In this document: positions 30,392-40,933 of the stretch, piece after piece
Numbering within the stretch: position 1 is the stretch's first letter
Layout: each line of letters begins with the position of its first letter
Assembly (NCBI GenBank): GCA_022828425.1
Contig: CP094685.1
Location: 930,001 to 994,000 of the forward strand
Direction of reading: 5' to 3'
DNA length: 64,000 bases
Origin: Candidatus Thiothrix sulfatifontis
GTDB lineage: Bacteria > Pseudomonadota > Gammaproteobacteria > Thiotrichales > Thiotrichaceae
Translations under genes and position numbers: made by a program
The notes under the pieces: generated by a model
Database searches by the model: none
Seen by the model: only the letters and a program-made list of their open reading frames with translations
What the model was told of the DNA's origin: nothing

Positions 30392-31386
30392 GGCAGGCTT
30401 GCGACCACTTTTGCCGCCAGTTCCATCATGCGGTTCATGTAGCCCCATTCATTGTCATACCAAGCATAGATTTTCACCTGTGTGCCGTCGATGACCATGG
30501 TAGAGGGCGCGTCAATGATGGACGAACGCGGGTCGTGCTTGTAATCGACTGATACCAGCGGGCGCTCTTCGTAACCCAAAATATCCTTCAGGTAGGTTTC
30601 TGAGGCTTCCTTGAAATAACCGTTCAGCTCTTCGGCGGTCACTTCGCGTGAGGCTTCAAACACGAAATCGGTGAGGGAGGCATTCAGCAACGGGATGCGC
30701 ACGGCGTGACCGTTCAATTTCCCCGCGAGTTCGGGGAAGATTTTGGTGATGGCTTTGGCAGAACCTGTGGTGGTGGGGATCATGGATTCGCCACACGCGC
30801 GTGCGCGGCGCAAATCCTTATGCCCCTTGTCGATAATGGTTTGGGTGTTGGTGATATTGTGTAACGTGGTCATGCAGCCGTGCTTGATGCCGACTTTTTC
30901 GTGCATGACTTTGACCACGGGTGCTAAGCAGTTAGTGGTGCAAGAAGCGGCGGTAATCAAATGGTGTTCTTCGGGTTTGTACCAGTCGTCATTCACGCCA
31001 TAAACGATGTTCAACGCGCCTTCGACGGGGGCGGCAACAATGACTTTTTTCACGCCTTGATCAAAATACGCCTGCAATTGCTCGATTTTGCGGAATTTGC
31101 CGCTGCATTCCAACACGATGTCGCAGCCTGACCAGTCGGTGTCTTCAATGGCTTTGTTGGAGGTGTAGGCAATGGTTTGCCCGGCAATCAGCATATTGTC
31201 ATCATCAGCACTGCATTCCGGCGACCAAATGCCGTGGATGGAGTCGAATTTCAGCAAGTGCGCGGAAGTGGCGGCATTGCCTGCAATTTCATTGACTTGC
31301 GTGAAGGTAAACGCTGGGTTGCCCCATGCGGCGCGAAGACCTAGGCGCCCCATGCGCCCGAAGCCATTGATGCCAATCGTTGCCAT
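30388..31386 (-). CDS. gap: Arsenic-linked glyceraldehyde-3-phosphate dehydrogenase
   Basis: A second GAPDH of 332 residues, clearly diverged from the operon copy. It keeps the Rossmann INGFGRMGR and the catalytic Cys in [14 protein letters not shown], and ends with [11 protein letters not shown]. In ArsJ modules this enzyme uses arsenate in place of phosphate to make the 1-arseno-3-phosphoglycerate that ArsJ exports. It lies in the arsJ operon and is transcribed divergently from arsR. Confidence 0.94.
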   Translation of the reverse strand: MATIGINGFGRMGRLGLRAAWGNPAFTFTQVNEIAGNAATSAHLLKFDSIHGIWSPECSADDDNMLIAGQTIAYTSNKAIEDTDWSGCDIVLECSGKFRKIEQLQAYFDQGVKKVIVAAPVEGALNIVYGVNDDWYKPEEHHLITAASCTTNCLAPVVKVMHEKVGIKHGCMTTLHNITNTQTIIDKGHKDLRRARACGESMIPTTTGSAKAITKIFPELAGKLNGHAVRIPLLNASLTDFVFEASREVTAEELNGYFKEASETYLKDILGYEERPLVSVDYKHDPRSSIIDAPSTMVIDGTQVKIYAWYDNEWGYMNRMMELAAKVVASLP

Positions 31387-31419
31387 TGTAATTCTCTCGT
31401 TTATTGCACAATAGCTACG

Positions 31420-31447
31420 ATTATATACGTCAGTGCGAATATAACAA
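31420..31447 (-). promoter_or_regulatory. Probable promoter of gap-arsJ
   Basis: On the minus strand TTGTTA (31447-31442) and TATAAT (31425-31420) are 16 nt apart, 34 nt before the gap start. On the other strand a TTGACA (31472-31477) may serve arsR. The intergenic region also holds GCGAATATAAC and GTATTCGCGTTATAC, possible half-sites for ArsR; I could not define the operator. Confidence 0.5.
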
Positions 31448-31543
31448 AACCCCTGTTACAAAAACTTCATGTTGACAGGTGCCTGCGTAAGCGCTTGTAT
31501 TCGCGTTATACTCAACATTAATTTTTAGGATTTGCCCGACCGT

Positions 31544-31888
31544 ATGTTATTGGAAACGTTTACCAAAGCCCTTGCCGATCAAACCCGTTTACGTCTGCTG
31601 CTATTGTTAGCCAGTGGTCGTGAGCTGTGCGTGTGCGAACTCACGCAAGCGCTGGAGTTGGCGCAACCGAAGATTTCCCGGCATTTGGCGATTTTGCGCG
31701 AAGCCAGTGTGTTGCAGGATCGCAAAGCGGGGTTGTGGGTTTATTACTGCTTACACGCTGAATTGCCAACTTGGGCGCTGGAAGTGCTGGCTAATCTGCA
31801 AAGCGGCAGCGCTGACGAAGCTATTTTTCAGGTGGATCAGCAGCGTTTGTCGAAAGCAGAGCGGCAAGTGCCGAATTGCGTTGTCTGA
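31544..31888 (+). CDS. arsR: ArsR-family arsenic-responsive repressor
   Basis: A 114-residue winged-helix repressor. It has the metalloid-binding Cys pair in ELCVCEL at the start of the DNA-recognition helix, as in the arsenite-sensing ArsR proteins, then ISRHLAILREASVLQDRKAG. It is divergent from gap-arsJ, which it presumably represses. The ATG at 31544 is preferred; a TTG at 31532 has AGGA too close. The last part runs toward tRNA-Arg. Confidence 0.93.
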   Translation: MLLETFTKALADQTRLRLLLLLASGRELCVCELTQALELAQPKISRHLAILREASVLQDRKAGLWVYYCLHAELPTWALEVLANLQSGSADEAIFQVDQQRLSKAERQVPNCVV

Positions 31889-31912
31889 AATTGCGGTTTT
31901 ATTTGAAAGTAT

Positions 31913-31988
31913 TGGCGCACCCGGCTGGAATCGAACCAGCGACCCTCGGCTTCGGAGGCCGATACTCTATCCCCTGAGCTACGGGTGC
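31913..31988 (-). tRNA. tRNA-Arg (anticodon CCG)
   Basis: 76 nt including an encoded CCA. The acceptor arm GCACCCG pairs with CGGGTGC, the D arm has GTAGCTCAGGGGATAGAG, the anticodon loop is CTCCGAA (CCG, reads CGG) and the T loop is TTCGATTCC. All four arms fold. It lies 24 nt past the arsR stop on the other strand. Confidence 0.97.
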
Positions 31989-32214
31989 ATTGCAGAGTGT
32001 GCATCATACCCAAGGAGCGTCGTCACGTCTATCATCGCGTTGGTGCGTAAAACTGCATTTTTTAGTATGATTCAAGTCAAGTTTTCGTCGTCGACACATA
32101 GCGAATATTAGGAATTTTGAATATAATTCGTCGGTTTACGATTCATTGATGCTTTCGGCTTTTAAGATTTACAGATTGTTGGGCGATTAGCGCTCAGTCT
32201 ACAGGAGGATACAC

Positions 32215-33258
<1,044 letters not shown>

Positions 33259-33271
33259 TTACGCGCGGCTA

Positions 33272-33299
33272 GACTCCACAAAACCGACTCCACAAAACC
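33272..33299 (+). repeat. Direct repeat of a 14-bp unit after the cytochrome gene
   Basis: GACTCCACAAAACC occurs twice in tandem (33272-33285 and 33286-33299), directly before the terminator. It has no clear function. Confidence 0.6.
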
Positions 33300-33329
33300 G
33301 AAAGGCGCTACAAAGCGCCTTTCTTTTTT
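33300..33329 (+). terminator. Terminator after the diheme cytochrome gene
   Basis: GAAAGGCGCT, ACAA loop, AGCGCCTTTC and six T residues. Confidence 0.9.
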
Positions 33330-33361
33330 GCAATGCCTGCAATTGCGGGTAGTATGCGCCC

Positions 33362-35146
33362 ATGAAAATACCTAGCACCTCACACACCTATTCTTGGCAA
33401 GAACTGTTTCAGCGGATGCTTACTCACCGCAAAGAACTGGTGATTGCTAACCTCGTGGCGATTTTCGCGGTACTGATCAGCGTACCCATTCCGCTGTTGA
33501 TTCCGTTATTGGTTGACGAAGTATTGCTCGGCAAACCCGGCTGGCTAGTCGCGTGGATGAATGGCTTATTTCCCACCGAATGGCACGGCGCAGTGCTCTA
33601 CATTAGTTTCATCAGTGTGTTAACCGTACTGATGCGTTTAACGGCACTGGCAGCAGGCGTTTGGCAAAACCGTGAATTTACCTTGATCAGCAAGGAACTC
33701 ACTTACAGTATCCGCCGCCGCTTGTTAGCGCACATTCAAACGGTGGAAATGACCGAATACGAAACCCTCGGCAGTGGCACGGTCAGCTCGCGGCTGGTGG
33801 TGGATGTGGAAACCATCGACAATTTCCTCGGCATCAGTATCAGCAAGTCGATTGTTGCGGTTCTCACCCTGATTGGGGTAACGATGGTGTTGTTGTGGTT
33901 GCATTGGCAATTGGCGTTGTTCATTTTGCTGCTGAACCCGCTGGTCATCTTGCTGACCACCAAGCTGGGTTCTTACGTTAAAGATTTGAAAAAACAGGAA
34001 AACAGCGCATTCGAGTTATTCCAGCAAGCCTTGACCGAAACCCTCGATACCATCCAGCAAATCCGTGCCAGCAACCGCGCCAGCAGCTTTTTTGGGCGTG
34101 TTGCTGAACATGCGCAACAGGTGAAACAACACGCGGGGCAATTTGCATGGCGCAGCGATGCCGCCAGCCGTTTATCCTTCACGGTATTCATCGCGGGTTT
34201 TGATCTGTTTCGTGCGGTCAGCATGTTAATGGTGGTGTTTTCCGATCTCAGTATTGGCGAAATGTTCGCGGTGTTCAGCTATTTGTGGTTCATGATGGGG
34301 CCGGTGCAGGAAGTGTTGGCGATTCAATACGGCTGGTACGGCGCAAAAGCCGCGTTGCAGCGCATTAATACCTTGCTGGAAATGCAGCCCGAACCGGCTT
34401 ACCCGCATACGCACAACCCGTTTGCAGGCAAAACCACGGTCAGCGTGCGGGCGGAACACATCACCTTTGCTTACGGTGACAAGCCGCCGGTATTGCGTGA
34501 TGTGAATCTGACCATTCGAGCGGGGCAAAAAATCGCGCTGGTGGGTGCCAGCGGTGGCGGTAAATCGACGTTCGTGCAAGTGTTGTTAGGCTTGTATCAG
34601 CCGCAGCAGGGGCAATTGTATTTCGACGGTGTACCCGTGACCGAGATTGGTTTGGATGTGGTGCGCGAACACGTTGCCACGGTGTTGCAACAACCTGCGC
34701 TTTTCAATGACACGGTACGCGCCAATCTGACCTTGGGGCGGCAAGCGTCGGATGATCAATTGTGGGAAGCCTTACGCATTGCGCAACTGGATGACACCAT
34801 TCGCGAACAGGCGCAAGGCTTAGAAACGATTGTGGGGCGGCAAGGCATCCGTTTGTCCGGTGGGCAACGCCAGCGGTTGGCGATTGCGCGGATGATTTTA
34901 TCCAACCCCAGCGTGGTGATTTTGGATGAAGCGACTTCCGCGCTGGATACGGCCACGGAGCAAAAACTCCACGCCGCGATGAGCGATTTCCTGCAAGGGC
35001 GCACCACGCTGATTGTGGCACACCGTTTGAGTGCGGTGCGCCAAGCGGATCACATTTTTGTGTTTGATGATGGCGGCATTAGCGAACAGGGCAGTCATCA
35101 TGAATTGCTGGAACAGGATGGTTTGTACCGGAAACTGTACGGTTAG
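33362..35146 (+). CDS. ABC exporter, MsbA/MdlB-like half transporter
   Basis: A 594-residue fusion of a six-span membrane domain (residues about 25-330) and an ATP-binding domain. Walker A is GASGGGKST, the signature is LSGGQRQRLAIAR, Walker B is VVILDEATSALD and the H-loop is AHRLSAV. It would act as a homodimer. Substrate is unknown: lipids, peptides and toxins are all possible for this subfamily. It lies alone between the cytochrome terminator and ubiK. Confidence 0.93.
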   Translation: MKIPSTSHTYSWQELFQRMLTHRKELVIANLVAIFAVLISVPIPLLIPLLVDEVLLGKPGWLVAWMNGLFPTEWHGAVLYISFISVLTVLMRLTALAAGVWQNREFTLISKELTYSIRRRLLAHIQTVEMTEYETLGSGTVSSRLVVDVETIDNFLGISISKSIVAVLTLIGVTMVLLWLHWQLALFILLLNPLVILLTTKLGSYVKDLKKQENSAFELFQQALTETLDTIQQIRASNRASSFFGRVAEHAQQVKQHAGQFAWRSDAASRLSFTVFIAGFDLFRAVSMLMVVFSDLSIGEMFAVFSYLWFMMGPVQEVLAIQYGWYGAKAALQRINTLLEMQPEPAYPHTHNPFAGKTTVSVRAEHITFAYGDKPPVLRDVNLTIRAGQKIALVGASGGGKSTFVQVLLGLYQPQQGQLYFDGVPVTEIGLDVVREHVATVLQQPALFNDTVRANLTLGRQASDDQLWEALRIAQLDDTIREQAQGLETIVGRQGIRLSGGQRQRLAIARMILSNPSVVILDEATSALDTATEQKLHAAMSDFLQGRTTLIVAHRLSAVRQADHIFVFDDGGISEQGSHHELLEQDGLYRKLYG

Positions 35147-35149
35147 GCG

Positions 35150-35398
35150 CTATTGGGTTTGCTGGGTTTCGAGCTCAGCGAGCCGCTTTTCCAGCACTTC
35201 CAGCTTCTCGCGGGTGCGCAGCAATACCGCTGATTGAATCTCAAATTCTTCTCGCGTGACCAGATTCATCTTTTGCAGGCCGCCTTCGAGCAGGCCGCGC
35301 ATGTTCTTTTCCACGTCTTCCTGCATGTGGCGCACGGGTTCGGGCAGGAGTGCTGATAATTTTTTCGCTAAATCGTCAAGATTGCCAAAGTTTTGCAT
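35150..35398 (-). CDS. ubiK: Ubiquinone biosynthesis accessory factor UbiK (YqiC family)
   Basis: An 82-residue, mostly coiled-coil protein of the BMFP/YqiC family. The N-terminal helix (DDLAKKLSALLPEPVR) is amphipathic, and the C-terminal VTREEFEIQSAVLLRTREKLEVLEKRL-type heptads trimerise in homologues. It stimulates the aerobic Ubi complex. It is convergent with the ABC transporter gene. Confidence 0.9.
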   Translation of the reverse strand: MQNFGNLDDLAKKLSALLPEPVRHMQEDVEKNMRGLLEGGLQKMNLVTREEFEIQSAVLLRTREKLEVLEKRLAELETQQTQ

Positions 35399-35492
35399 AC
35401 GTTTTCCTTCCGCTTAAGTAAGTGATTCAGATTGTAGCAAATTCGGTAAGCGTGTGGGTATGCCGTAAGCTTAGTGCATTAAAGCGTGCTGA

Positions 35493-35509
35493 CGCACTGT
35501 TATGGTGCG
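35493..35509 (+). promoter_or_regulatory. NtrC-type enhancer site
   Basis: CGCACTGTTATGGTGCG is a dyad close to the NtrC consensus (TGCACT, 4-5 nt, GGTGCA). It lies 62 nt upstream of the sigma-54 element. Confidence 0.65.
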
Positions 35510-35570
35510 AAGGAACGCTCCGAAACAGGGATAAAGCCGCTAAATAGTGGTTATGCCGCTTTTGAGGGAT

Positions 35571-35586
35571 TGGCACGTCAATTGCA
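35571..35586 (+). promoter_or_regulatory. Sigma-54 promoter of glnK-amtB
   Basis: TGGCAC-N5-TTGCA matches the -24/-12 consensus exactly. The transcription start would be about 35597, 48 nt before glnK. With the upstream NtrC-like site this indicates nitrogen-limited induction. Confidence 0.9.
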
Positions 35587-35629
35587 ACATTTCCCTGTGT
35601 TAAGCAATTTAGTTGGCATCCCTTACTAG

Positions 35630-35983
<354 letters not shown>

Positions 35984-35998
35984 GGAAGGGGGAATTCC

Positions 35999-37369
35999 AT
36001 GAATATGCGTTTAGGTTTGATGATGTTGGCGGCGTTACTCGGATTTTCCGGTGTGGCAATGGCTGATGAAGTGGCAGCGGTTCCCGTGCCGGATAAAGGG
36101 GATACCGCGTGGATGATGGTATCCACCTTGCTGGTTATTTTAATGATTATTCCGGGCTTGGCGCTGTTTTACGGCGGTTTGGTGCGGGCAAAAAACATGT
36201 TGTCGGTATTGGCGCAAGTGTTCGCCATTTTCTGCGTGATTTCCATTTTGTGGGTCGTGTACGGCTACAGCATGGCGTTTACCGATGGCGGCAGCTTGAA
36301 CAGCTTCGTCGGTGGCTTGAGCAAAATGTTCCTCAAAGGTGTGGATACGGCGGTAACAGTCGAGACTTTCAGCAAGGGCGTGGTGATTCATGAAATGATG
36401 TTCATGGTATTCCAATTGACCTTCGCGGCGATCACGGTTGCGTTGATCGTGGGCGGTTTTGCAGAACGGATTAAATTCTCTGCGCTGCTGGTGTTCTCGG
36501 TATTGTGGTTTACCTTCTCTTACCTGCCAATGGCGCACATGGTGTGGTTCTGGGGCGGCCCTTCCGCGTATGACGCTCCGGCCGGTTTCTTGTTTGCTAA
36601 AGGTGCTTTGGACTTCGCGGGTGGTACGGTCGTACACATCAACGCGGCAATGGCAGCATTGGTAGGCGCAATCGTGGTCGGCAAACGGGTTGGTTACGGG
36701 CGTGACCCGATGCCACCGCACAACTTGGTCATGACCATGATCGGCGGTTCATTGCTGTGGGTTGGCTGGTTCGGTTTCAACGCGGGTTCTAACTTGGAAG
36801 CGACGGGTACGGCGGTATTGGCGATGTTAAACACCATCGTGGCAACGGCGGCGGCGGCGCTGTCTTGGATGTTTGCAGAATGGGTATTGCGCGGTAAGCC
36901 ATCTTTACTGGGTGCGGTATCCGGTGCGGTGTCTGGCTTGGTTGCCGTAACACCAGCAGCAGGTTTTGCAGGCCCGATGGGTGCTATCGTGCTGGGTCTG
37001 GTGACAGGTGCCGCGTGTTTGTGGGGTGTGACCGGCTTGAAACACATGCTGGGTTACGACGATTCACTTGACGTATTCGGGGTTCACGGTATCGGCGGTA
37101 TTATTGGTGCCATCGGTACGGGCATTCTGGTTAACCCGGCGTTGGGCGGTTCTGGTGTGTACGACTACGCGGCAGGTGCTGTTGCTGAATACAGTAGCGC
37201 ACAAGTAATCAGCCAATTGTGGGGTGTCGGTGTTGCGGTGGTGTGGTCAGGGGTTGTGAGCTTTGTATTGTTCACCCTGCTCAAAATGACCATGGGTCTG
37301 CGGGTTTCTCAAGACGAAGAACGCGAAGGCTTGGATACCGTATCGCACGGCGAACGTGCCTATTCCTAA
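35999..37369 (+). CDS. amtB: Ammonium transporter AmtB
   Basis: A 456-residue membrane channel for ammonium. A cleavable signal (MNMRLGLMMLAALLGFSG) is followed by eleven spans. Family motifs are FYGGLVRAKN, GGFAERIKFSALLVF, and the twin-His helices around DFAGGTVVH and FGVHGIGGI. The C-terminal tail is the GlnK contact. It follows glnK and ends at a strong terminator. Confidence 0.97.
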   Translation: MNMRLGLMMLAALLGFSGVAMADEVAAVPVPDKGDTAWMMVSTLLVILMIIPGLALFYGGLVRAKNMLSVLAQVFAIFCVISILWVVYGYSMAFTDGGSLNSFVGGLSKMFLKGVDTAVTVETFSKGVVIHEMMFMVFQLTFAAITVALIVGGFAERIKFSALLVFSVLWFTFSYLPMAHMVWFWGGPSAYDAPAGFLFAKGALDFAGGTVVHINAAMAALVGAIVVGKRVGYGRDPMPPHNLVMTMIGGSLLWVGWFGFNAGSNLEATGTAVLAMLNTIVATAAAALSWMFAEWVLRGKPSLLGAVSGAVSGLVAVTPAAGFAGPMGAIVLGLVTGAACLWGVTGLKHMLGYDDSLDVFGVHGIGGIIGAIGTGILVNPALGGSGVYDYAAGAVAEYSSAQVISQLWGVGVAVVWSGVVSFVLFTLLKMTMGLRVSQDEEREGLDTVSHGERAYS

Positions 37370-37406
37370 GTTATTGTTCAACTGACTATTCTTCGAGTCG
37401 ATTTGA

Positions 37407-37434
37407 GGCGGGATTAACACTCCCGCCTTTTTTT
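37407..37434 (+). terminator. Terminator after amtB
   Basis: GGCGGGA, TTAACAC loop, TCCCGCC and seven T residues. Confidence 0.92.
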
Positions 37435-37451
37435 ATGCGCGATTGGTGGGC

Positions 37452-38219
37452 TTAAAAGTTGGGCAACTGCCCTTGTTCACGGATTTGGTAAGTGCCATCG
37501 GCTTGCGGTGGCACGATAAAGCTGGTGAGGAATTGCTTGGTGCCCTCCTCAATGCTGTTGCCCGGTTTAATGTCTAATTGGGTTTGGTACTGTCCGCTGG
37601 GTTCCAACGTAATCGTGCCATTCAAACCGAAGGCTGCTTCTGGTGCAGAGGCAAGACTGATTTGCTGCGCGTCATTTTCGCCGCTGCTAATAATCGCGGT
37701 GTAATTGCCGTAACGTTGCGGCAGCATTTGCACCCCGGCTTCGCGCCATTCGCCGTGACCGCTGAGTTGCGGTAGGGTTTGCTGATCCCACGCCACGCTG
37801 TTGAGATTGGCGTGAAACGTGCCGCTTAACGGGGGAATCATCAGGTTTTGTAAATAGGGCGAAACCACTTGTGCGGGCAGGTTGCTCAGGTTCAACGGGG
37901 CGCAATTCAATGTACCCGCGAGGTTAATGCTGCACAAGCCGTCGATGTCGCCACCTTGTGCCAAGCTGCCGCGTAAATCTGCCGCGAGTTGACCCTTCAG
38001 CAAGGCACGGGTTTGCAGCTCCCATTGCAGGTTGTTGATCTGCACGCCTTGCGCACTCAAGCTGCTTGCGCCGCCTGCCCACAGCGTGCCGTAGATGCCT
38101 TGCAATTGCACCGGCAAGTCAGCGGGCAATTGCGCCAATACCAGTTTGGCGGGTAATTGTGTCAAGGAAGTTAGCAGGAAACTGACCGTGCCTGCGAGAA
38201 TGAGGGTGCGTGTTTTCAT
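37452..38219 (-). CDS. gspN: Type II secretion system protein N
   Basis: A 255-residue inner-membrane protein with one N-terminal anchor (LILAGTVSFLLTSLTQLPA) and a periplasmic beta-rich domain. The start of the mature domain (VQLQGIYGTLWAGGASSL) is typical of GspN. It is the last gene of the gspK-L-M-N run and overlaps gspM by 4 nt. N is optional in type II systems. Confidence 0.88.
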   Translation of the reverse strand: MKTRTLILAGTVSFLLTSLTQLPAKLVLAQLPADLPVQLQGIYGTLWAGGASSLSAQGVQINNLQWELQTRALLKGQLAADLRGSLAQGGDIDGLCSINLAGTLNCAPLNLSNLPAQVVSPYLQNLMIPPLSGTFHANLNSVAWDQQTLPQLSGHGEWREAGVQMLPQRYGNYTAIISSGENDAQQISLASAPEAAFGLNGTITLEPSGQYQTQLDIKPGNSIEEGTKQFLTSFIVPPQADGTYQIREQGQLPNF

Positions 38220-38695
38220 CGTTCCAGCGTTATTTGCGCGTCAACCGTGCCGGGTTTGTCTGCCGGTTTCAAGGTCATACTGGTGGTATTGGCGGCGTAT
38301 TGGGTTTCCATCGCGGCGAGGAATTGTGCCAAGGTGTCGAAAGGCTTGGCCTTCAATTTGAGGGTGACGGTGTTTTTGTTTTTTTCTTCGGAGCTGGTGT
38401 CGGTGCCGTCGAGTTGAAATTGTTTGAGCGCAGCAATCACGCTGGTGTGCAAACTGCCGTTGGTGGCGGTTGGCGCGTTAGAGGCTGCACCGCGCAGGGC
38501 GAAGATTTCGGCGCGTTGGCGTTGCATTTCAGCGTGGGCGGCTTGTGCGTCTTCCAAGTCTTGTTGCAGCAATTGGTGATGGGCGCTGAGCGGTTTCCAC
38601 ACAAATAGCCACAACAGGGTTAAGCCGATCAGCGCTGCGCCAATGCTCAGTAAGCGGCGTTCATTGGCTGCGAGATTTTGCCACCAAGCTTTCAT
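38216..38695 (-). CDS. gspM: Type II secretion system protein M
   Basis: A 159-residue bitopic protein: a cytoplasmic N-terminus with W-Q-N-L-A-x-N-E-R-R-L, one membrane helix, then a periplasmic ferredoxin-like domain. It pairs with GspL in the inner-membrane platform. It overlaps gspL and gspN by 4 nt each. Confidence 0.88.
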   Translation of the reverse strand: MKAWWQNLAANERRLLSIGAALIGLTLLWLFVWKPLSAHHQLLQQDLEDAQAAHAEMQRQRAEIFALRGAASNAPTATNGSLHTSVIAALKQFQLDGTDTSSEEKNKNTVTLKLKAKPFDTLAQFLAAMETQYAANTTSMTLKPADKPGTVDAQITLER

Positions 38696-39888
38696 GATTT
38701 GCCTCCTAGGGTTAGGGTGGCTTTTACGCTGTCAGCGGTGCGCGACGATTGCAGTTCTACCGGGTTGCCCAGCGCTTTTTCGAGGGTATCGCGTAAGGTT
38801 TCGATGGCTTGCTGGTTGGGCGCTTGCAGGTTGACGGTGAGCGTGCCGGTTTGGGCGCGAATGTCTTCTACCGTTAAACCACCGGCGGTTTGCATGGCAG
38901 CAGCGACGGCGGCTAACTGCGGTAAGGGGCTGCTGCTGGTGCCGCTGGCGTTGTTTTGACCTTTCATCCGCACCAGTTCCGAGGCTAAGCGATTTTTCAG
39001 GCTGCGCGGATCCACGTCACTGACGCTGGGAAAGAGTTGGCTGAACAGTGCGACATTTTGCGCATCCACCGCATCGAGTTGTTGTTGCAAGCGGTAGCTT
39101 TCCACCCCGTAAATGCCGACGGCGAGCAGCGCGGTAACGGCGGCTAAACTCGCGGCTAAGCGCCAACGTTGCCAATGTTCACGGAAGTTGGCACGGTTTT
39201 CGTCTTGTAAACCGTTCAGCAAATTGAGTTTGAGCGCGGGTTGCAGGCTGCTGGGCAACAGTTGCTCGGCTTGGGTTTCGGTGAGCAGGGCAAAGCGTGG
39301 ATCGGCTGCCCAGGTTTCGGTTTGGTCGCTGTACAGGCGCAACGGTAGCGCTTCGGTTTTTCCAGACGTTAGGCTGTCCAGTAATAATGGCAGGGCGGCG
39401 GGGCTGCTGGCGTAGCCGGACAGTTCGCCGGTTCTGATCCAAATCGTCTCGCCTTGTTGCCAGAGTGTCAGGCTTTCCGCTTCCCACGGCAGCGCAAACA
39501 CGTCGGGCAAAATACTATTCGCACGCAATTGGTGCATTTGCAGGGCATTGACCCATACCCGCAGGCGGTCGCGGCGGATAATCGCCACGTCTACTTGGGT
39601 GGAATCCGCACGGGTTTGCCAGACGATGTGCTGGTGATCAAGGTCATCCGCAATGCTGTCTTCGAGCGCGAACGGCACGGCTTGCTGCAATTGGCGCTGG
39701 TTGCGGGTGTTGACGCTGGTTTGGGTCAAGAGCACTTCGCGGCTGGGAATCAGCAACACAATATCCTGACCCCGTGCCGCAGGCAGGAGCATTTCCCACG
39801 AACCGTGTTGCCAGTCGGCAGGCTTATTGGTCAGCACTGCCCAAGCGGGTTCGGTGTCATTCGGTGTTTGTAAGCGTATTACTAGCAT
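38692..39888 (-). CDS. gspL: Type II secretion system protein L
   Basis: A 398-residue inner-membrane protein. The N-terminal cytoplasmic part has the actin-like GspL fold that binds the ATPase GspE. A membrane helix at about 245-262 is followed by a periplasmic domain. It overlaps gspK by 32 nt and gspM by 4 nt. The gspE gene is not in this window. Confidence 0.88.
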   Translation of the reverse strand: MLVIRLQTPNDTEPAWAVLTNKPADWQHGSWEMLLPAARGQDIVLLIPSREVLLTQTSVNTRNQRQLQQAVPFALEDSIADDLDHQHIVWQTRADSTQVDVAIIRRDRLRVWVNALQMHQLRANSILPDVFALPWEAESLTLWQQGETIWIRTGELSGYASSPAALPLLLDSLTSGKTEALPLRLYSDQTETWAADPRFALLTETQAEQLLPSSLQPALKLNLLNGLQDENRANFREHWQRWRLAASLAAVTALLAVGIYGVESYRLQQQLDAVDAQNVALFSQLFPSVSDVDPRSLKNRLASELVRMKGQNNASGTSSSPLPQLAAVAAAMQTAGGLTVEDIRAQTGTLTVNLQAPNQQAIETLRDTLEKALGNPVELQSSRTADSVKATLTLGGKS

Positions 39889-40933
39889 CGTCAGTGGTTG
39901 GCATTGGTTGTTCGTTGACCCGGTCGAATTGGCGCATTATGACACGAACACTCCCCTTCGCGTCACGCAATAACAGACTATTGATGAAAACCCGTGCGCG
40001 GCTGATTTGCACTTCCCCCGTCAGGCGAAAATATTGCGAGGTCACGTCAAAGCTGTTCAGCAGTACATCATCTTTACCGGGGGTGAAGGCCATTTCCTGC
40101 ACAAAATCGGCTTTGCTCTTGTAGGCTTGTTGGAGTTTGCGTTTGTCGAGAATGCTGGCAATTTGGCTATCACTCAGTCGCATGGCGCGTAACACTGCTT
40201 TGCTGGCAGTGTTGGGGTTGATGGTGGTTTGTTTATTTGGACTAACGGGGGGATGTGTAAATGGTAGCGCGGTGACAGTGCTCAGAAAGCGGTTGAGCGC
40301 TTTGTTTTTTGCGTCCGGGTCTTGCATCTCCAGCCGTAGCAGGCGTACTTCGCTGGTATCGGCAAATGGCATATCGGCGGCGAGATAAGCAATTTCCCCC
40401 GACATATAATAATCGCGTTCGGCACCTTCCAAGCCTTGTGGCTGGGTATTGCTATCCAACCAATCAGCAATCGCGTCGGCGAAACCGGGGGGTAATCCCG
40501 CATCCTTCACAAATGTCTTGAGTTGCTCAAATGCCGCACCATTTTGTTCACCTTCTTGATTAATTAGGTTATTGAGGTTGAAACGCGCTTGCAGGTCTTC
40601 CAGTTTGCCGGTGAATTTGACGACAGCGCCGCTGTCTTCGTTCAGGGTTTGGGTGGGTAATTGTTGCGCCCAACGGTCGGTGAGGGCGTCGTATTTATTG
40701 TCTTTGGCATCCAGTTGCAATTGCAAGCCTGCGTATTGTTCCATCATGAGCACGTATTGCCAAGCGCGTTCCAGCGATTGGAAATTGTCGGTTTGGCGCA
40801 CGGCGCGGCTTTGCCGCACAAACACGGCGGCGGCTAAGGTGACGACCAATACCGCAATCACCAAAACCGAGAGGATGGCGATCCCGCGTTGCTGGCGATG
40901 GGGCTTAGGGGCTGGGCGTTGGTTTGGGTGCAT
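39857..40933 (-). CDS. gspK: Type II secretion system minor pseudopilin K
   Basis: Caps the tip of the type II pseudopilus. The 358-residue product has a prepilin-type start (QQRGIAILSVLVIAVLVVT), in which cleavage would be after Gly, and a large domain with helix-hairpin-helix-like residues (NPNTASKAVLRAMRLSDSQ). It overlaps slt by 29 nt. The upstream pseudopilins G-J are not in the window. Confidence 0.9.
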   Translation of the reverse strand: MHPNQRPAPKPHRQQRGIAILSVLVIAVLVVTLAAAVFVRQSRAVRQTDNFQSLERAWQYVLMMEQYAGLQLQLDAKDNKYDALTDRWAQQLPTQTLNEDSGAVVKFTGKLEDLQARFNLNNLINQEGEQNGAAFEQLKTFVKDAGLPPGFADAIADWLDSNTQPQGLEGAERDYYMSGEIAYLAADMPFADTSEVRLLRLEMQDPDAKNKALNRFLSTVTALPFTHPPVSPNKQTTINPNTASKAVLRAMRLSDSQIASILDKRKLQQAYKSKADFVQEMAFTPGKDDVLLNSFDVTSQYFRLTGEVQISRARVFINSLLLRDAKGSVRVIMRQFDRVNEQPMPTTDDASNTLTNTE

